From Prorocentrum cordatum (lineage: Eukaryota; Sar; Dinophyceae; Prorocentrales; Prorocentraceae), in NCBI GenBank assembly GCA_963575745.1, contig CAUYUJ010014356.1:72001-136000 (forward strand): a stretch of DNA of 64,000 nt, read 5' to 3'. A program made the position numbers and the translations under genes. The notes beneath the pieces were generated by a model that made no database searches, was not told the origin of the DNA, and saw only the letters and a list, made by a program, of their open reading frames with translations. This document shows positions 9,927 through 21,382 of the stretch, piece after piece; position 1 is the stretch's first letter, and each line of letters starts with the position of its first letter.

Positions 9927-10062
9927 GGCCATCGCTCGGACGTCCATTCCCTGTTTTCTTCAGTTTCGCGCGTGTTTTTTTTTCCGCGAAACAAAAAAAT
10001 CAAGGATGCTCCTCGATGGTCCTCGCCGGAGGAAAAATGCACACGTCCGAGCGATGCCAAGC
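9927..10062 (+). mobile_element. TIR element I copy 1
   Basis: Ends CATCGCTCGGACGTCC and CACGTCCGAGCGATGCC. It splits repeat J copy 2. Confidence 0.7.
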
Positions 10063-10189
10063 CAGGAGAAGCTCGAGGCGTCGACGCCCGGGGGCCGCGA
10101 CGTGGACAGCGCGCCGCGCGGGGGCGGGGTGGGCTTTGAGCCGGCGGCGCGACGCGCTGGCCCCCCAAAATCTCCCGGCCGCACGTCTC

Positions 10190-10319
10190 GCCATCGCTCG
10201 GACGTCCATGCCCTGTGCTCTTTGTCGGCTTCGTGCGTGCTTTTTGCGCCAAATGATCAAGGATGCTGCCTCGATGGTCCTCGCCGAAGGCAAAATGCAC
10301 ACGTCCGAGCGATGCCAGC
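10190..10319 (+). mobile_element. TIR element I copy 2
   Basis: Same ends as copy 1, same orientation, 127 bp further on. Confidence 0.7.
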
Positions 10320-10381
10320 ACTTGTGCAGGTCCACGAGAAGGACGGCGGCTCCTTTCCAGAACGGGGCTCTCACCAAATGA

Positions 10382-10382
<1 letters not shown>

Positions 10383-10421
<39 letters not shown>
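10383..10421. repeat. GT dinucleotide satellite
   Basis: About 18 TG units inserted in the duplicated block. Confidence 0.95.
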
Positions 10422-10487
10422 CAAGCTGTGCGGAACTACGCCTTCACATCTCGTGCGACCAGACGGGTGGAAGGCTGATGCCTGCTG

Positions 10488-11210
10488 CGTCGTCGTCGTC
10501 GTCGTCGTCCTCCTCCTCCTCCTCCTCCTCCTCCTCCTCCTCCTCCTCCTCCTCCACACGGGGCCCTTGCCTGACCGCCGGGCCTATGATAGGCGCTCGT
10601 CTCTCACGCGGGCGCTCGCGGCAGTGGAGGGAATGCTGGCATGGACCGAGGGATGGCGCTGGGGCTGGAGCGCGTGATCAGGGGGGGGAAGGGGCGGGTA
10701 TGATGATGATGAGGAGGAGGAGGAGGAGGAGGAGGAGGAGGAGGAGGAGGAGGAGGAGGAGGGAGGAGAGGAGGAGGAGGAGGAGGATAGAGAAACGGAA
10801 GGGGAGAGGAGGAGGAGGAGGAGTAGGAGGAGGAGGAGGAGGAGGAGGAGGAGAGGAGGAGGGAGGAGGAGGAGGAGGAGGAGGAGGAGGAGGAGGAGGA
10901 GGCATCATTGGTGCATCCCGGACTTCTACTATGGTCCTCATCCTGCCCCCCACTCTCCTCGTCCTGCAGCTGCTGCTGCTGCCGCGGCCGATCCTGCCGC
11001 GGCTTCCACTGCAACAACGGCTGCTCCTGCTGATCTCGCTTCCACTCCTCCTCCTCCTCCTCCTCCTCCTCCTCCTCCGCCCCTTCCTTCTCCTGCAATT
11101 ACTGCTGCATCTGGTTCGGATGCTGCTGCGGCGGCTTCTGCCGCTGCTCCTCTTCCTTCTCCTCTTTCTCGTCCTCCGCGCCCCCTCCTCCCTCCTTCCC
11201 CGTCCCGCTA
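10488..11210. repeat. CGT, TCC and GGA satellite cluster
   Basis: CGT then TCC (10488-10557), GGA (10698-10903), and TCC/CTG-rich sequence (10960-11210). The 140 bp between the first two hold no clear gene. 11210-11560 is moderate-complexity sequence in which I see nothing definite. Confidence 0.85.
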
Positions 11211-11585
11211 CCGCTCACTCTCCCCGTCCTCCGCCTCCTTCCCCTCGAACGCACGCTTCAACACGTCCTTGCGCCCCTCAAAACCAGGCTTAGCCTTGAG
11301 GGCACGGCAGTGCAGGCGTGTTGGACTGAGGAGAACAACAAGGGCCAGGGGTCAGAGAACTCCTGCCCAACACCGCCAGGGAGGATCACCTCCCTACGCT
11401 GACTCAAGTTTGACTTGGACGTGCATAGCGGTCGACACGGGCCGCGGAACTTGCTAACCCTCGCTCATGCCAAGTACCCGTTTCGCCCACCAATTCTATA
11501 TCTGGGCGAAGGACCCAGCCATATGCAGTTGTGAATATCGTCCTCGGTGGAACTGTTATGGGGCCGCGACATGTGTGAACTGTGG

Positions 11586-12290
11586 GTCAAGCTGGCAAGG
11601 GAGCCGCATGCGAACCCTGCCACTAGGGCTTCGGTGGGACTCCCTGTGGGACCACGAAACGTGTGAGGGGTGTGACGACATGGTCATGCGGTAGGCAGGG
11701 AGCCGCATGTGAACCCTGTCACTGGGCCTTCGGTGGAAATCCCCATGGGGCCACGAAGCGTGTGAGGGGTGTGCCGAAATGGACATGCGGTGGGCGGGGA
11801 GCAGCATCACTGGGGCCTTCGGTGGAGCCCCCTATTGGGCCACGAAGCGTGTGAGGGGTGTGCCGACATGGACCTGTGGTGGGCGGGGAGTCGCATGCAA
11901 ACCTGCCCCTGGGGCCTTCGGTGGAACTCCTTGCGGGGCACGGAGCGTGAGAGGGGTGTGCCGACATGGACATGCGGTGGGCGGGGGACCGCATGCGAAC
12001 CCTGCCGCTAGGGCCTTCGGTGGAGTTTCCTATGCCACCACGAAGCGTGTGAGGGGTGTGCCGGAATGGACATGCGGTGCGCGGGGAGCCGCATGCGAAC
12101 CCTGCCACTGGGGCCTTTTCTTCCTCATCACCCAACAAAGCGCGCACCGCACCCTGATCTGCCCCTGCGGCCGGCTACGGGCGCCGAGGCCACTTGGCCC
12201 AGCGCTGGAGGCAGGCGAACGGCACGCGCCTCGACAGACTATGGGGCCACGAAGCCTGTGAGCCGTGTTACGAGCGGACCGCGCGCAGGG
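11586..12290. repeat. Tandem array of about 98-bp V units
   Basis: The anchor GTGTGAGGGGTGTG recurs at 11661, 11760, 11849, 11946 and 12047, with a decayed unit at 12256. Unit lengths of 89-101 bp are not multiples of three, so it is not now a coding repeat. Single related units occur near 37640 and 54730, where the minus strand reads as protein. Confidence 0.85.
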
Positions 12291-12329
12291 CACAAGCAAG
12301 GATAGTAGGAGGGGTGGGCGGGATGAGGG

Positions 12330-12484
12330 CGAGAGGAGGTGAGACGCGGGGCGCTCTCTTCAAAACGGAGACCCAACACCACAGGATGGTTGGGAACAAC
12401 TGGTATGTTGGTTGTTTCAACTGCAGCCACCCAGAAGGAGTGTTCAAAGGTGGTTTCTATTGCACGCCAGATCAGTTCATCCAT
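12330..12484 (-). CDS. V-type exon copy 1
   Basis: The minus strand reads as a mixed protein stretch ending in VPNHPVVLGLRFEESAPRL. A very similar VPNRPVVLGPRFGETAPR is encoded at 37885-37950, also minus and also next to V units, and a distant relative lies at 55836-55886. Conservation at protein level between copies suggests a gene fragment. Both ends uncertain. The following 12520-12668 is GC3-rich in several frames on both strands and could be coding. Confidence 0.4.
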
Positions 12485-12742
12485 TATCCAAGGTGGAGAA
12501 GATTACACTTTTCATTCGCAAGTTTCTAGACTCCTCGTGGACGACGACGCCGCAGGTGGCGACGCGGCAAAATACGGCGACGCAACAGACGGCAGCGACG
12601 GCGACGATCGCACCTCCAGCTGGCGCGTGTCCGTGCGGAGCTTCTTGAAGGCGTCCTTGGGGGGATGAGGAGGGGTGTCGTGGTGATGGGATGGGGGGGG
12701 AAGACGGGGAGGGAGGAAGCCGGGAGGATGGGGAAAGAGAGG

Positions 12743-12746
<4 letters not shown>

Positions 12747-12816
<70 letters not shown>

Positions 12817-13002
12817 CTGATGCTGATGCTGATGCTGATGCTGATGCTGATGCTGAGGAGGAGGAGGAGGCGGAGGAGGAGGAGCAGGGGGAGAAGCAGA
12901 TGGGGGAGAGGAACCGAATAGGCGGATGGGGGGAGGAGGAACAGGGAGGCGACTGCAGGATGGATGAGGATGAGGATGAGGATGAGGATGAGGATGAGGA
13001 TG

Positions 13003-13035
<33 letters not shown>

Positions 13036-13061
13036 CTGATGCTGATGCAGATGATGATGCA

Positions 13062-13106
<45 letters not shown>

Positions 13107-13480
13107 CATGATGATGATGATGATGATGCTGATGAGGAGGAGGAGGAGGCGGAGGAGGAGGAGCATGGGGGAGAAGCAGATGGAGGAGAGGAGACGAATA
13201 GGCGGATGCGGGGAGGAAGAACAGGGAGGCGACTGCAGGATGGATGAGGACGAGGATGATGATGAGGACGAGGATGATGATGCTGCTGATGATGATGATG
13301 ATGCTGATGATGATGATGATGCTGATGATGATGATGATGCAGATGCAGATGCAGATGCAGATGATGATGATGCTGCTGATGATGATGATGCTGATGATGA
13401 TGTTGATGTTGATGATGAAGGTTCTTCTGATGATGATGATGCTGATGATGATGATGAGGAGGAGGAGGAGGAGGAGGAGG
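12747..13480. repeat. GAT/GAG satellite in three blocks
   Basis: GAT, GCTGAT and GAGGAT units at 12747-12855, 12962-13140 and 13240-13480. The spacers (12860-12960, 13140-13240) are diverged copies of each other, so a unit of about 280 bp was duplicated. Confidence 0.9.
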
Positions 13481-13756
13481 CTGAGGCTGAGACTGCGCCT
13501 GTAGCGTCCCAATGGGACGTCCCTACGCGGGGCGAAACGGTGGCGCTGGGGCGCCAGAATCATATTCTGCACGTCGCCCTGTGCGGAACACGTTGGAATC
13601 CTCCATACCTTCCCATAATTGAATGTCCGTCACGATGGATCCTCATTCTTGTGCGCAGATATCACGTGCAGGTGAAGCCACGCTGTCGGTCCACCGCTTC
13701 CACGTGATAGCCTTGCGGCTCCACCTGCCCGTGTTGTCATGCATCGCCATAGCAAG

Positions 13757-13760
<4 letters not shown>

Positions 13761-13809
<49 letters not shown>

Positions 13810-14012
13810 GAGAGAGAGAGAGACAAAAAAAGAGAGGAGGAGGAGGAGGGAGGAGGAGGAGGAGGAGGAGGAGGAGGAGGAGGAGGAGGAGGAGGAGGAG
13901 GAGGAGGAGGAGGAGGAGGAGGAGGAGGAGGAGGGAAGGAGGAGGAGGAGGAGGAGGAGGAGGAGGAGGAGGAGGAGGAGGAGGCAAGCGGAGGAGGAGG
14001 AGGAGGAGGAGG
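13761..14012. repeat. TA, GA and GGA satellites
   Basis: TA then GA to about 13823, then GGA to 14012. Confidence 0.95.
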
Positions 14013-14125
14013 ACATCCGCATGAGGGGGTAACGCCAGAGCACCTGCTCGGGTGATCTACGCGCGATTGCCAAAATCCCGAGCCCTGCTCTCTCACCAGG
14101 GCCGGCAGGGGGCAGACTCCGAAGC

Positions 14126-14333
14126 TCAAGGGCCGAGCTCCGAGGTGGCCCCGTAAGAGAGACTCGCAGCCTCACGTCGCGAGTCCAATCGGGGATCTCT
14201 CGGGGTCCGCCGCCTGCGGGCCCCCCCCCGGGGGCATCTCTCTCTTTCGGGGCCCTGCGTCCTAGGGGGCTCTGCCGGGGCTCTTCCAGTGACCTCCTTG
14301 GGGGCCCGTCCCGATGCCCTCCCTGGGAGGGAA
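14126..14333 (-). CDS. C-terminal exon candidate, unknown
   Basis: GC3-rich minus frame ending TGA at 14126, Arg/Pro-rich and then an Ala/Ser/Leu-rich tail. It starts where E copy 3 ends. No family recognised. Confidence 0.45.
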
Positions 14334-14524
14334 TCAGGTTGTTCCCGTCGTAATTCAGGACCGCATCCCAGAACTACTTTCGAGCACCCAGTAAAATATC
14401 GAAACCGTGTCGAAGGAGTATCGCCTCCGAGGGCTCGACACGTGAACACCTGAAAGTTTTGGTACTTTCCTGGTGCTCAGAATTCCGTCGGGTGATCAAG
14501 GCTAAAGCAAGCTGGAACATCAGA
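14334..14524 (+). mobile_element. TIR element E copy 3
   Basis: TCAGGTTGTTCCC to GCTGGAACATCAGA with the conserved CATCCCAGAA and TGGTGCTC internal blocks. Confidence 0.65.
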
Positions 14525-14811
14525 AGGAGTGAGGGAGGGAGGGGGGGGGGGGAAGGGGGTGAGGGGGTGAGGGAGGGGAAGAGGGGCAGAGGGGGGGCAG
14601 GGAGGGAGGGAGGGAGGGAGGGGGGGAGGCAGGGAGAGCCTTTCCTCGGGCCGCCCCGCTCGGCTCCTCGGCCTCTGGGGCCGCCCCGCGCTCTCTCTCT
14701 CTCTCTCTCTCTCTCGGGGAGCGCGGGAGCGGGGCCGTTCTCGTATGGAAGAAGGCGGTGGGAGCGGGGACGAGCCGAGGGGAAGACTGTCTGCATCCGC
14801 AGCAGTCGGGC

Positions 14812-14915
14812 GCTGCTCGAAGTGCCCCTGGCCCAAGGTGCCCCCAGCTTTTCGCCCCATGTTGGGGCCCCTGGGGCCCTCTGGGCCTCGCGAAGGGTGC
14901 CCTGGAGACACATCA
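14812..14915 (+). mobile_element. Element N copy 3, left part
   Basis: Left end CGAAGTGCCCCTGGCCCAAG and core only; the right terminus is missing. Confidence 0.5.
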
Positions 14916-14929
14916 GCCTATAGCGTTTC

Positions 14930-15245
14930 GCGACACAGCAAACAATGCACGCAACACAATGCACAGGTGAACGATGCAACATAACGCAAATCAATGTTAC
15001 GCAATTTCGATTCATCCAAAAACGTACAAGACACAGCCGAGAGATGGAAAGCAGCGTACAGCAAAATTGCCATATGCAAGCATTGCGAACAATTTCAACC
15101 AAATGCGAACCAATGCCATGCATACGAAGCACCGCAAGTCAATGCAACGCGCTGCAGAGCAGTGCAGAGCGATGCAAAGCAAATAAGCCACGCGGACTCC
15201 GAAAACCTAATCAAATCAACGCAAAGCAAATCAACCTCGAAGACT
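14930..15245. repeat. Degenerate GCAATG/GCAAAT low-complexity region
   Basis: Loose 8-12 bp units rich in CAATGCAA. A related composition on the other strand occurs at 41225-41370. Confidence 0.5.
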
Positions 15246-15375
15246 CCGAGAACCCCCCGAGCAACCCCCGAGGAATCTCCGGCAACCCTTGAGCATCTGA
15301 CGGGCAGGCTGAACATCGCGAGTTGGAATCCCACAGGTTGCTTAAATAACTACATCTGCTCCCCCCACAGTTTGC

Positions 15376-15759
15376 TCATTCTTGCAAGAACGTATGGGCG
15401 GCAACAAATTTGGCCGAGCCGAGCACTGGTCGCGCTGGAACTCTGATAACTCCGACAATAAAACGCTCATCGTGCCGGGTGCGACTCAAGTCTTGGGGTT
15501 GGGCCACAGGCGGTGGCACAAGCCTCCTCCACTTGCAAACAAACATATGCCTGCCATATCGTGCTGTGAGGTCGGCGCGCTCCTTCATCTTCACCAGCGG
15601 CCCCGTGTCCTGCACGGTCGAGGACCGCTCCTGGGGGGACAGCCGAAGCTCATGCGACACGGGGCCCGCTGCGCAACGCGGGCACCAAGATACAACATCA
15701 GGAACAACGATGAAGAGCAACCACCAAGAACGGCAACGAATGACATACGTCAATAACAA
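15376..15759 (-). CDS. C-terminal gene part, unknown protein
   Basis: A 127-residue minus frame ending TGA at 15376. Composition is well mixed and GC3-rich throughout, with a WCPRC cysteine pair near the N-terminus and a Lys/Arg-rich middle (LVKMKERADL). It reads like the last exon of a soluble protein. The upstream boundary may be a splice acceptor near 15730, not the first start codon. I cannot assign a family; the cysteine pair alone is not enough to call a zinc site. Confidence 0.6.
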   Translation of the reverse strand: MLLTYVIRCRSWWLLFIVVPDVVSWCPRCAAGPVSHELRLSPQERSSTVQDTGPLVKMKERADLTARYGRHMFVCKWRRLVPPPVAQPQDLSRTRHDERFIVGVIRVPARPVLGSAKFVAAHTFLQE

Positions 15760-16850
15760 TCACCAGTATCACACATCACTGACGTTCATTGTGCGCGTAC
15801 ACCAATAATCAACACCAGCATGCACCACTCAGGCACATCATGTTCAGGTGCCCACGCTAGGCGGAAATACGCAACTACCAATACCATACACCACTAGCAT
15901 GCACCAGTCCATACAGTAATCGCGTACAGCAGCACCATGCATTATGACCACATAACAACAGAAATGCCATGCGTCCACAATGAGGGTGAAAACCATACAC
16001 CAGTGTCAAGCACCAATGACACACACGCACGGGCAGAACACACCGAGCACATGTACCACCACAGACACACACACCGATCAAACACATCATCACCATCTCG
16101 AGCCCACGACACGCACACAAACACACATACATATACATATGCATATACTTATACACATACACAGACACATACACGCCACACACCCTCACCAATCACCCAC
16201 ACCCACATCCACACACACATTCACGAGTGGACGCATATCGGGACCTTAATGTTCATTGTCATTGTCATTTTCCTCGATGTTCCATCGGCCAGTCTATTCA
16301 CAGGTTTATCTATATGTCAATGTGTAGATTCCACTGCCATTCCTTCTCATCATGTACCTGCCTATCCCTCTATCGCTGAACAATTGGTCAGACGCACGCA
16401 TGTGTATATGTACATATATATATATATGTCTGCATTAAGTAGTCTGTATATACACATATCGTGGTACCAATTTATGTTCGTTATATCATTAGCAACCTGC
16501 CTACATATACCACTACCACTCTACCTACCTACCTATCTGTTATGTTTCGGAACATCAATCGGGACAACAATCAATAACACTGTTTCAATTTACCTATATG
16601 GCTGTTTATCAAGATATATATATATACACAGCAGTCTTCATATACATATATGGATTCATCTATCGATCTGTCTTACTTTCTCACCAACTATTTCAATCTG
16701 CGACTCTATGCGTTTCAACCTCTATCATTTTTTCTATGTTTTCCCTTCAGGGCACTTCTGTTCACATGTTTGCCCCGCAGGGTGCTTTTTCTTTTGTCTT
16801 GCAGGGAGCATTTTTGGGTATTATGGTCTCGCAAATCCATCGGGAAAACC
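15760..16850. other. AT-richer, strand-asymmetric intergenic region
   Basis: 15760-16240 is A/C-rich with ACACAC and CACCA runs; 16250-16840 is T-rich with ATATAT clusters. I see no gene, RNA or element. Confidence 0.6.
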
Positions 16851-17200
16851 ATCTGGAGGACCATCGAGACAACAATTGGGGCAACCATCGGAAATACCTT
16901 TAAGATAAACATTGGGACAATCATCCGGACAACCATCGGGACAACCATGAGGTCAACCATCGGGACAATCGTTGGGAAAGGCCATCGGGACAACCATGAG
17001 GACAACCACCGGGGCAACACTCAAGACAACTATCAAGAACAGTATCAAAAAACCATCAAAACAACAATCGGGACAACCATCAAGACAACGGACAACCATC
17101 AAGACAACCATCCGGGCAACTGTCGGGACAACCATCCGGACAATCATGGGGACAACCATCGGGACAACCATCTAAGCAATCATCCGGACAACCATCGGGG
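16850..17200. repeat. 12-bp minisatellite CATCGGGACAAC
   Basis: About 28 imperfect units. A second, shorter array of the same unit lies at 28835-28970. Confidence 0.85.
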
Positions 17201-17689
17201 TTAGCCGAGCCGGCTGGGCGCGGTCCGAATCATTTTGGTCTGACTTGGCCTCTCTAAGAGCCGGAACTCGCGCAAGTTCGCCTCGCATCGCGCGCCCACA
17301 GGTCACTCACGACATTGATTTCTCGGTTGGGCGACTCTGTCCCGCTTCGATCTCCCCCGCAATCTCGGACACTTCGCGTCAGTAGTATGCTGGGTGGTGG
17401 GTGGGTGGGAGATCCGATGTGCAACTGGCTTCGCGTCGGATTGGCAATGTATGAATCCGTCTGACTCGTGTAACCCGTCCACATACTTCTACCAATCGGG
17501 CCACCATCGGGGCACGTTCACGAATCAATCGGGACACCCTCGGCACATTATCGGGGCACGATTGTAGCACAACGGGGAGAGCTACACGACGGCTACGAGC
17601 AACAATGGGGGAATGTGGCGGGCCACGGGACAACCGCGGGACACCCGCAAGGCAACGGTGGGACATCTGGAGGAACGCGCCCGTCACAA

Positions 17690-17845
17690 TAAAGGAACCC
17701 AAGGACACACACATACATCGACACAATTCCCAATATTCCCAATATTTTCCGTGGTTTTCGTCTTCTCCTCACTTCCTATGTTTTCCCATATTTTCGGGGG
17801 GATCGACAATTAATTGTCTGTGCGTTTTTTCCGCTCCTGACACAG
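17690..17845 (+). mobile_element. Dispersed repeat M copy 2
   Basis: Carries the ACACACACAT head, GTTTTCGTCTTC core and GGGGGGATCGACAATTAATT tail. Confidence 0.65.
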
Positions 17846-17992
17846 GGGGAGGGAGGGGCGAGGGGGGGAAGCGCACTACCAGTGAACTGCGCACTGATGT
17901 GAGACGATCTCTCCCAACTTCGCCTGGCCCGCACGCGCCACGCGAGCCGAGGCCGAGATGAGATCTCCTGGTGGGGGGGGCGCCGTATTTTT

Positions 17993-18462
17993 TCACAGGT
18001 GGTGGCCCCAAACTTCCGATAGCGCGGGTCCTGGGCCCGACATGGGCCTGACTTGGTCTGGTGGGGTGCAGTAGGGGCCCGACCGCAAGAAACCTTCCAG
18101 AAACCTTCCACAAGAAACCCAACCCTGAGACCCCAGGACGTCCATTGATTTTTGGTGTGGGAACGTCACGCTTTCCATAGCACAACTATCGGAACCCAAG
18201 AAGCCCAGGGCACCCTGGAGGCAAGCAAGGTGTTTCTTGGCATGCGTCCCCACTGTACATGTCATTGCTGCGGACATGTGTCTGCTGCGGACTGGTACTC
18301 CTGCCATGCTTGCGCGGTAATCCTCCAGATCGTTTCTCACAACGTCGAGCTCGTCTCCCACGTTCTTGAGCTCGATCTGCAGATTCATCACGACGTCACT
18401 GAGCTCCGTGTACTGGCTCTTGACCTCTGGCGGAAGAGTAACCCGTGTGAGCTTTCACTGCC
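17993..18462 (-). CDS. Coiled-coil protein, C-terminal part, unknown
   Basis: The frame begins after an AAAG acceptor at about 18462 and continues to a TGA at 17993. Residues about 10-45 have a clear heptad pattern (LQIELKNVGDELDVV), a coiled coil. The remainder is mixed with several Cys and His. A donor may end the exon earlier, since the last third is less biased. Function unknown. Confidence 0.6.
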
Positions 18463-18734
18463 AGACCATTGCACGCATCCGAACTATGCGTCCGCTGGCA
18501 ACAAAACACACACACACACCGACCTACTCGGGAAACAATTCATTGACACGCGACTTGGCCTTTCAAGCCAACACGGCAAACTACCGCAACAGCCGATGTA
18601 GGAACGAGCGGTGACATGAAGGAAGGCAGCGAGGAGGGAGGTTGCATGGGTGAGCTACAGTGGAGGTGGCCAAACGTTAGGATGGCATAGATGGGATGGG
18701 TGCGGGGGCGACGCGGGCGTCGGGACCAACACCC

Positions 18735-18765
18735 AAACTCTCTCTCTCTCTCTCTCTCTCCCTCT
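18735..18765. repeat. CT dinucleotide satellite
   Basis: Pure CT units followed by C-rich sequence to about 18960; no gene seen in 18540-19040. Confidence 0.9.
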
Positions 18766-19049
18766 CCGTTCTTCACCCCCTCGTCGCCCCTGGCCAGCCT
18801 GTCACCCCCTCGTCCCTGGCCAGCCCGCTGGCCTCTGCCCCCCCCCCCCCCCTCCCACCATCGCTGACTCTCTGCCCCTCGCGCCCTCTCCCCCCCCCTC
18901 CCTGGCCCCACCCCCTCCCCTCCCGCTCCGCCCTTCGCACCGCTCTCCACTTCCCCCTTCTGGGCCTTGCCCCTCCCACCGCTCCCCTGCCCCTGCTGGG
19001 GAGAAACATCGACCTCGAATCGGCGACCAATCGCCGATCGATCGTTAGG

Positions 19050-19197
19050 TCGGGCGTGTCCTCTGAAAGGCGGATATTGGACGAAGCATAAAACATAGCC
19101 AACACATGCTCGAGAATAGAAGAAATACTAGAAACATCGTCCCCAGACTATTTCTGGACGATTTTTGAATTTTCATCCTGTAGAGGGACATGCCAGA
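19050..19197 (+). mobile_element. TIR element A copy 4
   Basis: 148 bp, one mismatch in the terminal GCCCGA. Confidence 0.7.
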
Positions 19198-19639
19198 TTC
19201 AAATATATCGGCGCATGAGCTCACAGATATTGTATTTTAAGTGGGGCATGCTGATCGGACAACACTTCAGAGGCAGAGGGGAAGGGGTACACGCCATGTC
19301 GCGACCTCTAAAGTCGATCGGCGAGGGAGCCTGGGCGGACGATCCAGGGTCGACATCCATAGACGCTGCCCCCTGCGCCTATCCCCCCTCCCAGGTTGCC
19401 CCGGACCTTCCTTCTCCCCCCCCCCCTCCCCCCTCTCGATCATCCCTCTCCACCCCTCCCCCCTTCTCCCCCCCTTCCCCTCTCGATCATCCCTTCTCCC
19501 CCCCTTCTCCCCCCCTTCTCCTCCTCTTCCCTTCTCCCCCCCTTCTCCCCCCTCGATCGTCCCTCTCCCAAACGGTGCTTCCACTCAGCCAAGGGTCCTA
19601 TCCCAGACATGCGATGCACTGCTTTTTTAGATGCGGGGT

Positions 19640-19740
19640 CCCCGGACGTCCCGACCCCTTCCCCAAGACAAATTTTCATCCTGAATCGCTTTTTGATAGT
19701 CCCGGGATGAAGCGAGGGCCCCCAGAGGTCGAAACCGGCC
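19640..19740 (-). mobile_element. Dispersed repeat AC copy 1
   Basis: Reverse complement of 20981-21090; landmarks are GGTCCCGGG-type blocks and a poly-A next to GGATGAAA. A third partial copy lies at 39315-39395. Confidence 0.6.
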
Positions 19741-19799
19741 AACAACTGCCCGTCCTGCTTTTTCAAGACGCGAGCATGTCTGGGACTTCGATTCCTCTG

Positions 19800-20105
19800 G
19801 GGGAGGAGGAGGAGCAGGGAGGCGTGGGAGGAGGAGATTTGGGAGGCAGGAGGAGGAGGAGGAGGAGGAGGAGGAGGAGGAGGAGGGGCCAGAAAAGAAT
19901 AACAAAAAGGAGGAGGAGGAGGAAGGCGAAAATGAGAGTATAGGATGAATGATACGTCCTCATCTGTGGTGAGACGACGCACAAGGAGGAGAGGAGGAGG
20001 AGGAGAGGAGCGAGGAGGAGAGGAGGAGGAGGAGAGGAGGAAGGGAGGAGAAAAAAAGGAGGAGAGGAGGAGGAGGAGGAGGAAGGGGAGGGGGAGGGGG
20101 AGGAG
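19800..20105. repeat. GGA satellite, interrupted
   Basis: GGA and GAGGAG blocks with a unique 19890-19985 spacer. Confidence 0.85.
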
Positions 20106-20530
20106 GACCAGTGCAGACCCAGGACCCATTAAGGATGCTGCAATAAGCCCTCACTCCAAATTTCCTCTTCACAAGTCCCTACAGGGACACGCTCTCACCC
20201 AGGGAAGTGCCCCGTTGGAGGACAGAGAATGCGGCTCCCTGGTCCACACCGCGGGTCGCGATTGCTCTCCTGCTCCTGCTCCTGCTCCTGCTCCTCCTCC
20301 TCCTCCTCCTCCTGCTCCTGCTCCTGCTCCTGCTCCTCCTCCTCCTCCTGCTCCTCCTCCTCCTCCTCCTCCCCTCCTCACCTACCTCCTCCTCCTCCGC
20401 GGCGCGACCACTCGCACACCGCACCTCTGCGCACGGCTGCTCGCGCCCGCGGCGACCCCCCCCCTCCTCCCCCCCCTGCAGGCAGGAGGCTGGGCGACGG
20501 CACATCCTTGGCTTTGGAGTGGATTGGGCT
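20105..20530 (+). CDS. Weak coding candidate with Pro-Ala tract
   Basis: The plus frame reads a mixed 50-residue stretch and then Pro-Ala repeats from a CTC/CTG satellite (20265-20400). The minus strand from 20531 to 20382 is also coding-like and directly follows C copy 1. I cannot decide the strand. Confidence 0.25.
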
Positions 20531-20531
20531 C

Positions 20532-20702
20532 TCGGGCCAGGCGAAAGGGAATCTGCTCACGTAGCCGATTTTCCTGGCGCCTCCCGGCGCCGGGAGGCGC
20601 CCATGTATCGAGGAATGGGCTTGGCGGCGGGGCCGAAACCAGCTGCATCCAGCAGATTTCGTACCCCCCTATTTCCCTATCCCCCCCTTTCGTCCGGCCC
20701 GA
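20532..20702 (+). mobile_element. TIR element C copy 1
   Basis: TCGGGCCAGGCGAAAGG to CCTTTCGTCCGGCCCGA. Flanks GAGTGGATTGGG and GACTCGGATTGGGG form a decayed duplication. Confidence 0.7.
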
Positions 20703-20715
20703 GACTCGGATTGGG

Positions 20716-20836
20716 GAACGCTTCTTAGAAGGAGGCTGCTGCTTCGAAGGTGCTAGCCCTACCTCTACTACAGCTGAGGCCCGCGCCTTCCAAGAAGCAA
20801 GATGCTTCTAAGAAGCCTTCCCCCTCCCCCGACCCC
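20716..20836 (+). mobile_element. Repeat H copy 1
   Basis: CTTCTTAGAAGGAGGCTGC to TTCTAAGAAGCCTTCCCCC, imperfect inverted ends. Confidence 0.55.
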
Positions 20837-20980
20837 CCTCTGCGCGTTGCTGGAGGATGAGGGCATGTGCGGAGGAGGACCCAAACCTCTTCGGGCGGGT
20901 GGTAATGGGGGGTGACCCTAACTGGGCCCGTCCAAATCTCCGAGGATCAGATGTTCCCAATCCGGCTATGTTTCCTCAGC

Positions 20981-21090
20981 CTCGGCCTCCGGGGCCCGCT
21001 GTCGGACCCGGGAACCATCAAGAATAGATCCAGGACGGAAAAAAACACCCCCATGGGGAAAGGGTCGAGACATCCGGGGACTCCGTGTGA
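20981..21090 (+). mobile_element. Dispersed repeat AC copy 2
   Basis: See 19640-19740; opposite orientation. Confidence 0.6.
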
Positions 21091-21192
21091 GGAGGAGGAG
21101 GAGGAGGAGGAGGAGGAGGAGGAGGAGGAGGAGGAGGAGGAGGAGGAGGAGGAAAGAGGAGGAGGAGGAGGAGGAGAGGAGGAGGAGGGGGG
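21090..21192. repeat. GGA satellite
   Basis: GAGGAG units to 21192. Confidence 0.95.
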
Positions 21193-21210
21193 GAAGACAT
21201 CGGTCGGCGA

Positions 21211-21382
21211 TACGCAAGAGTGACCCTGGGTAAGAGTGACCTTTGGTGCGCGGACTGAGGGGGCGTAAGGTGGCCGAATCTAAGGGCGCAAGCAGCCACC
21301 ATCGCATCGCGCTCAGCGGTCGGGGGGACCCCAGTGAGCCCGCACCGAAGGTCACTCTGGCGAAGGGTCGCTCTTGTGTGTA
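21211..21382 (+). mobile_element. TIR element L copy 1
   Basis: TACGCAAGAGTGACCC to GGGTCGCTCTTGTGTGTA. It lies against an exon of the gene at 21383-22290. Confidence 0.65.

Larger units (their letters stand above)
9559..10442 (+). repeat. Direct duplication around the 9.6-10.4 kb block
   Basis: GGACGGCGG..CGGGGCTCTCACCA..GGAACTACG occurs at 9559-9635 and again at 10344-10442; the second copy contains a GT satellite. Confidence 0.6.

Noticed and set aside
18900-19600. C-rich runs as G-quadruplex regulatory sites
   Set aside because: Long G and C homopolymers are everywhere in this window, so position carries no information.
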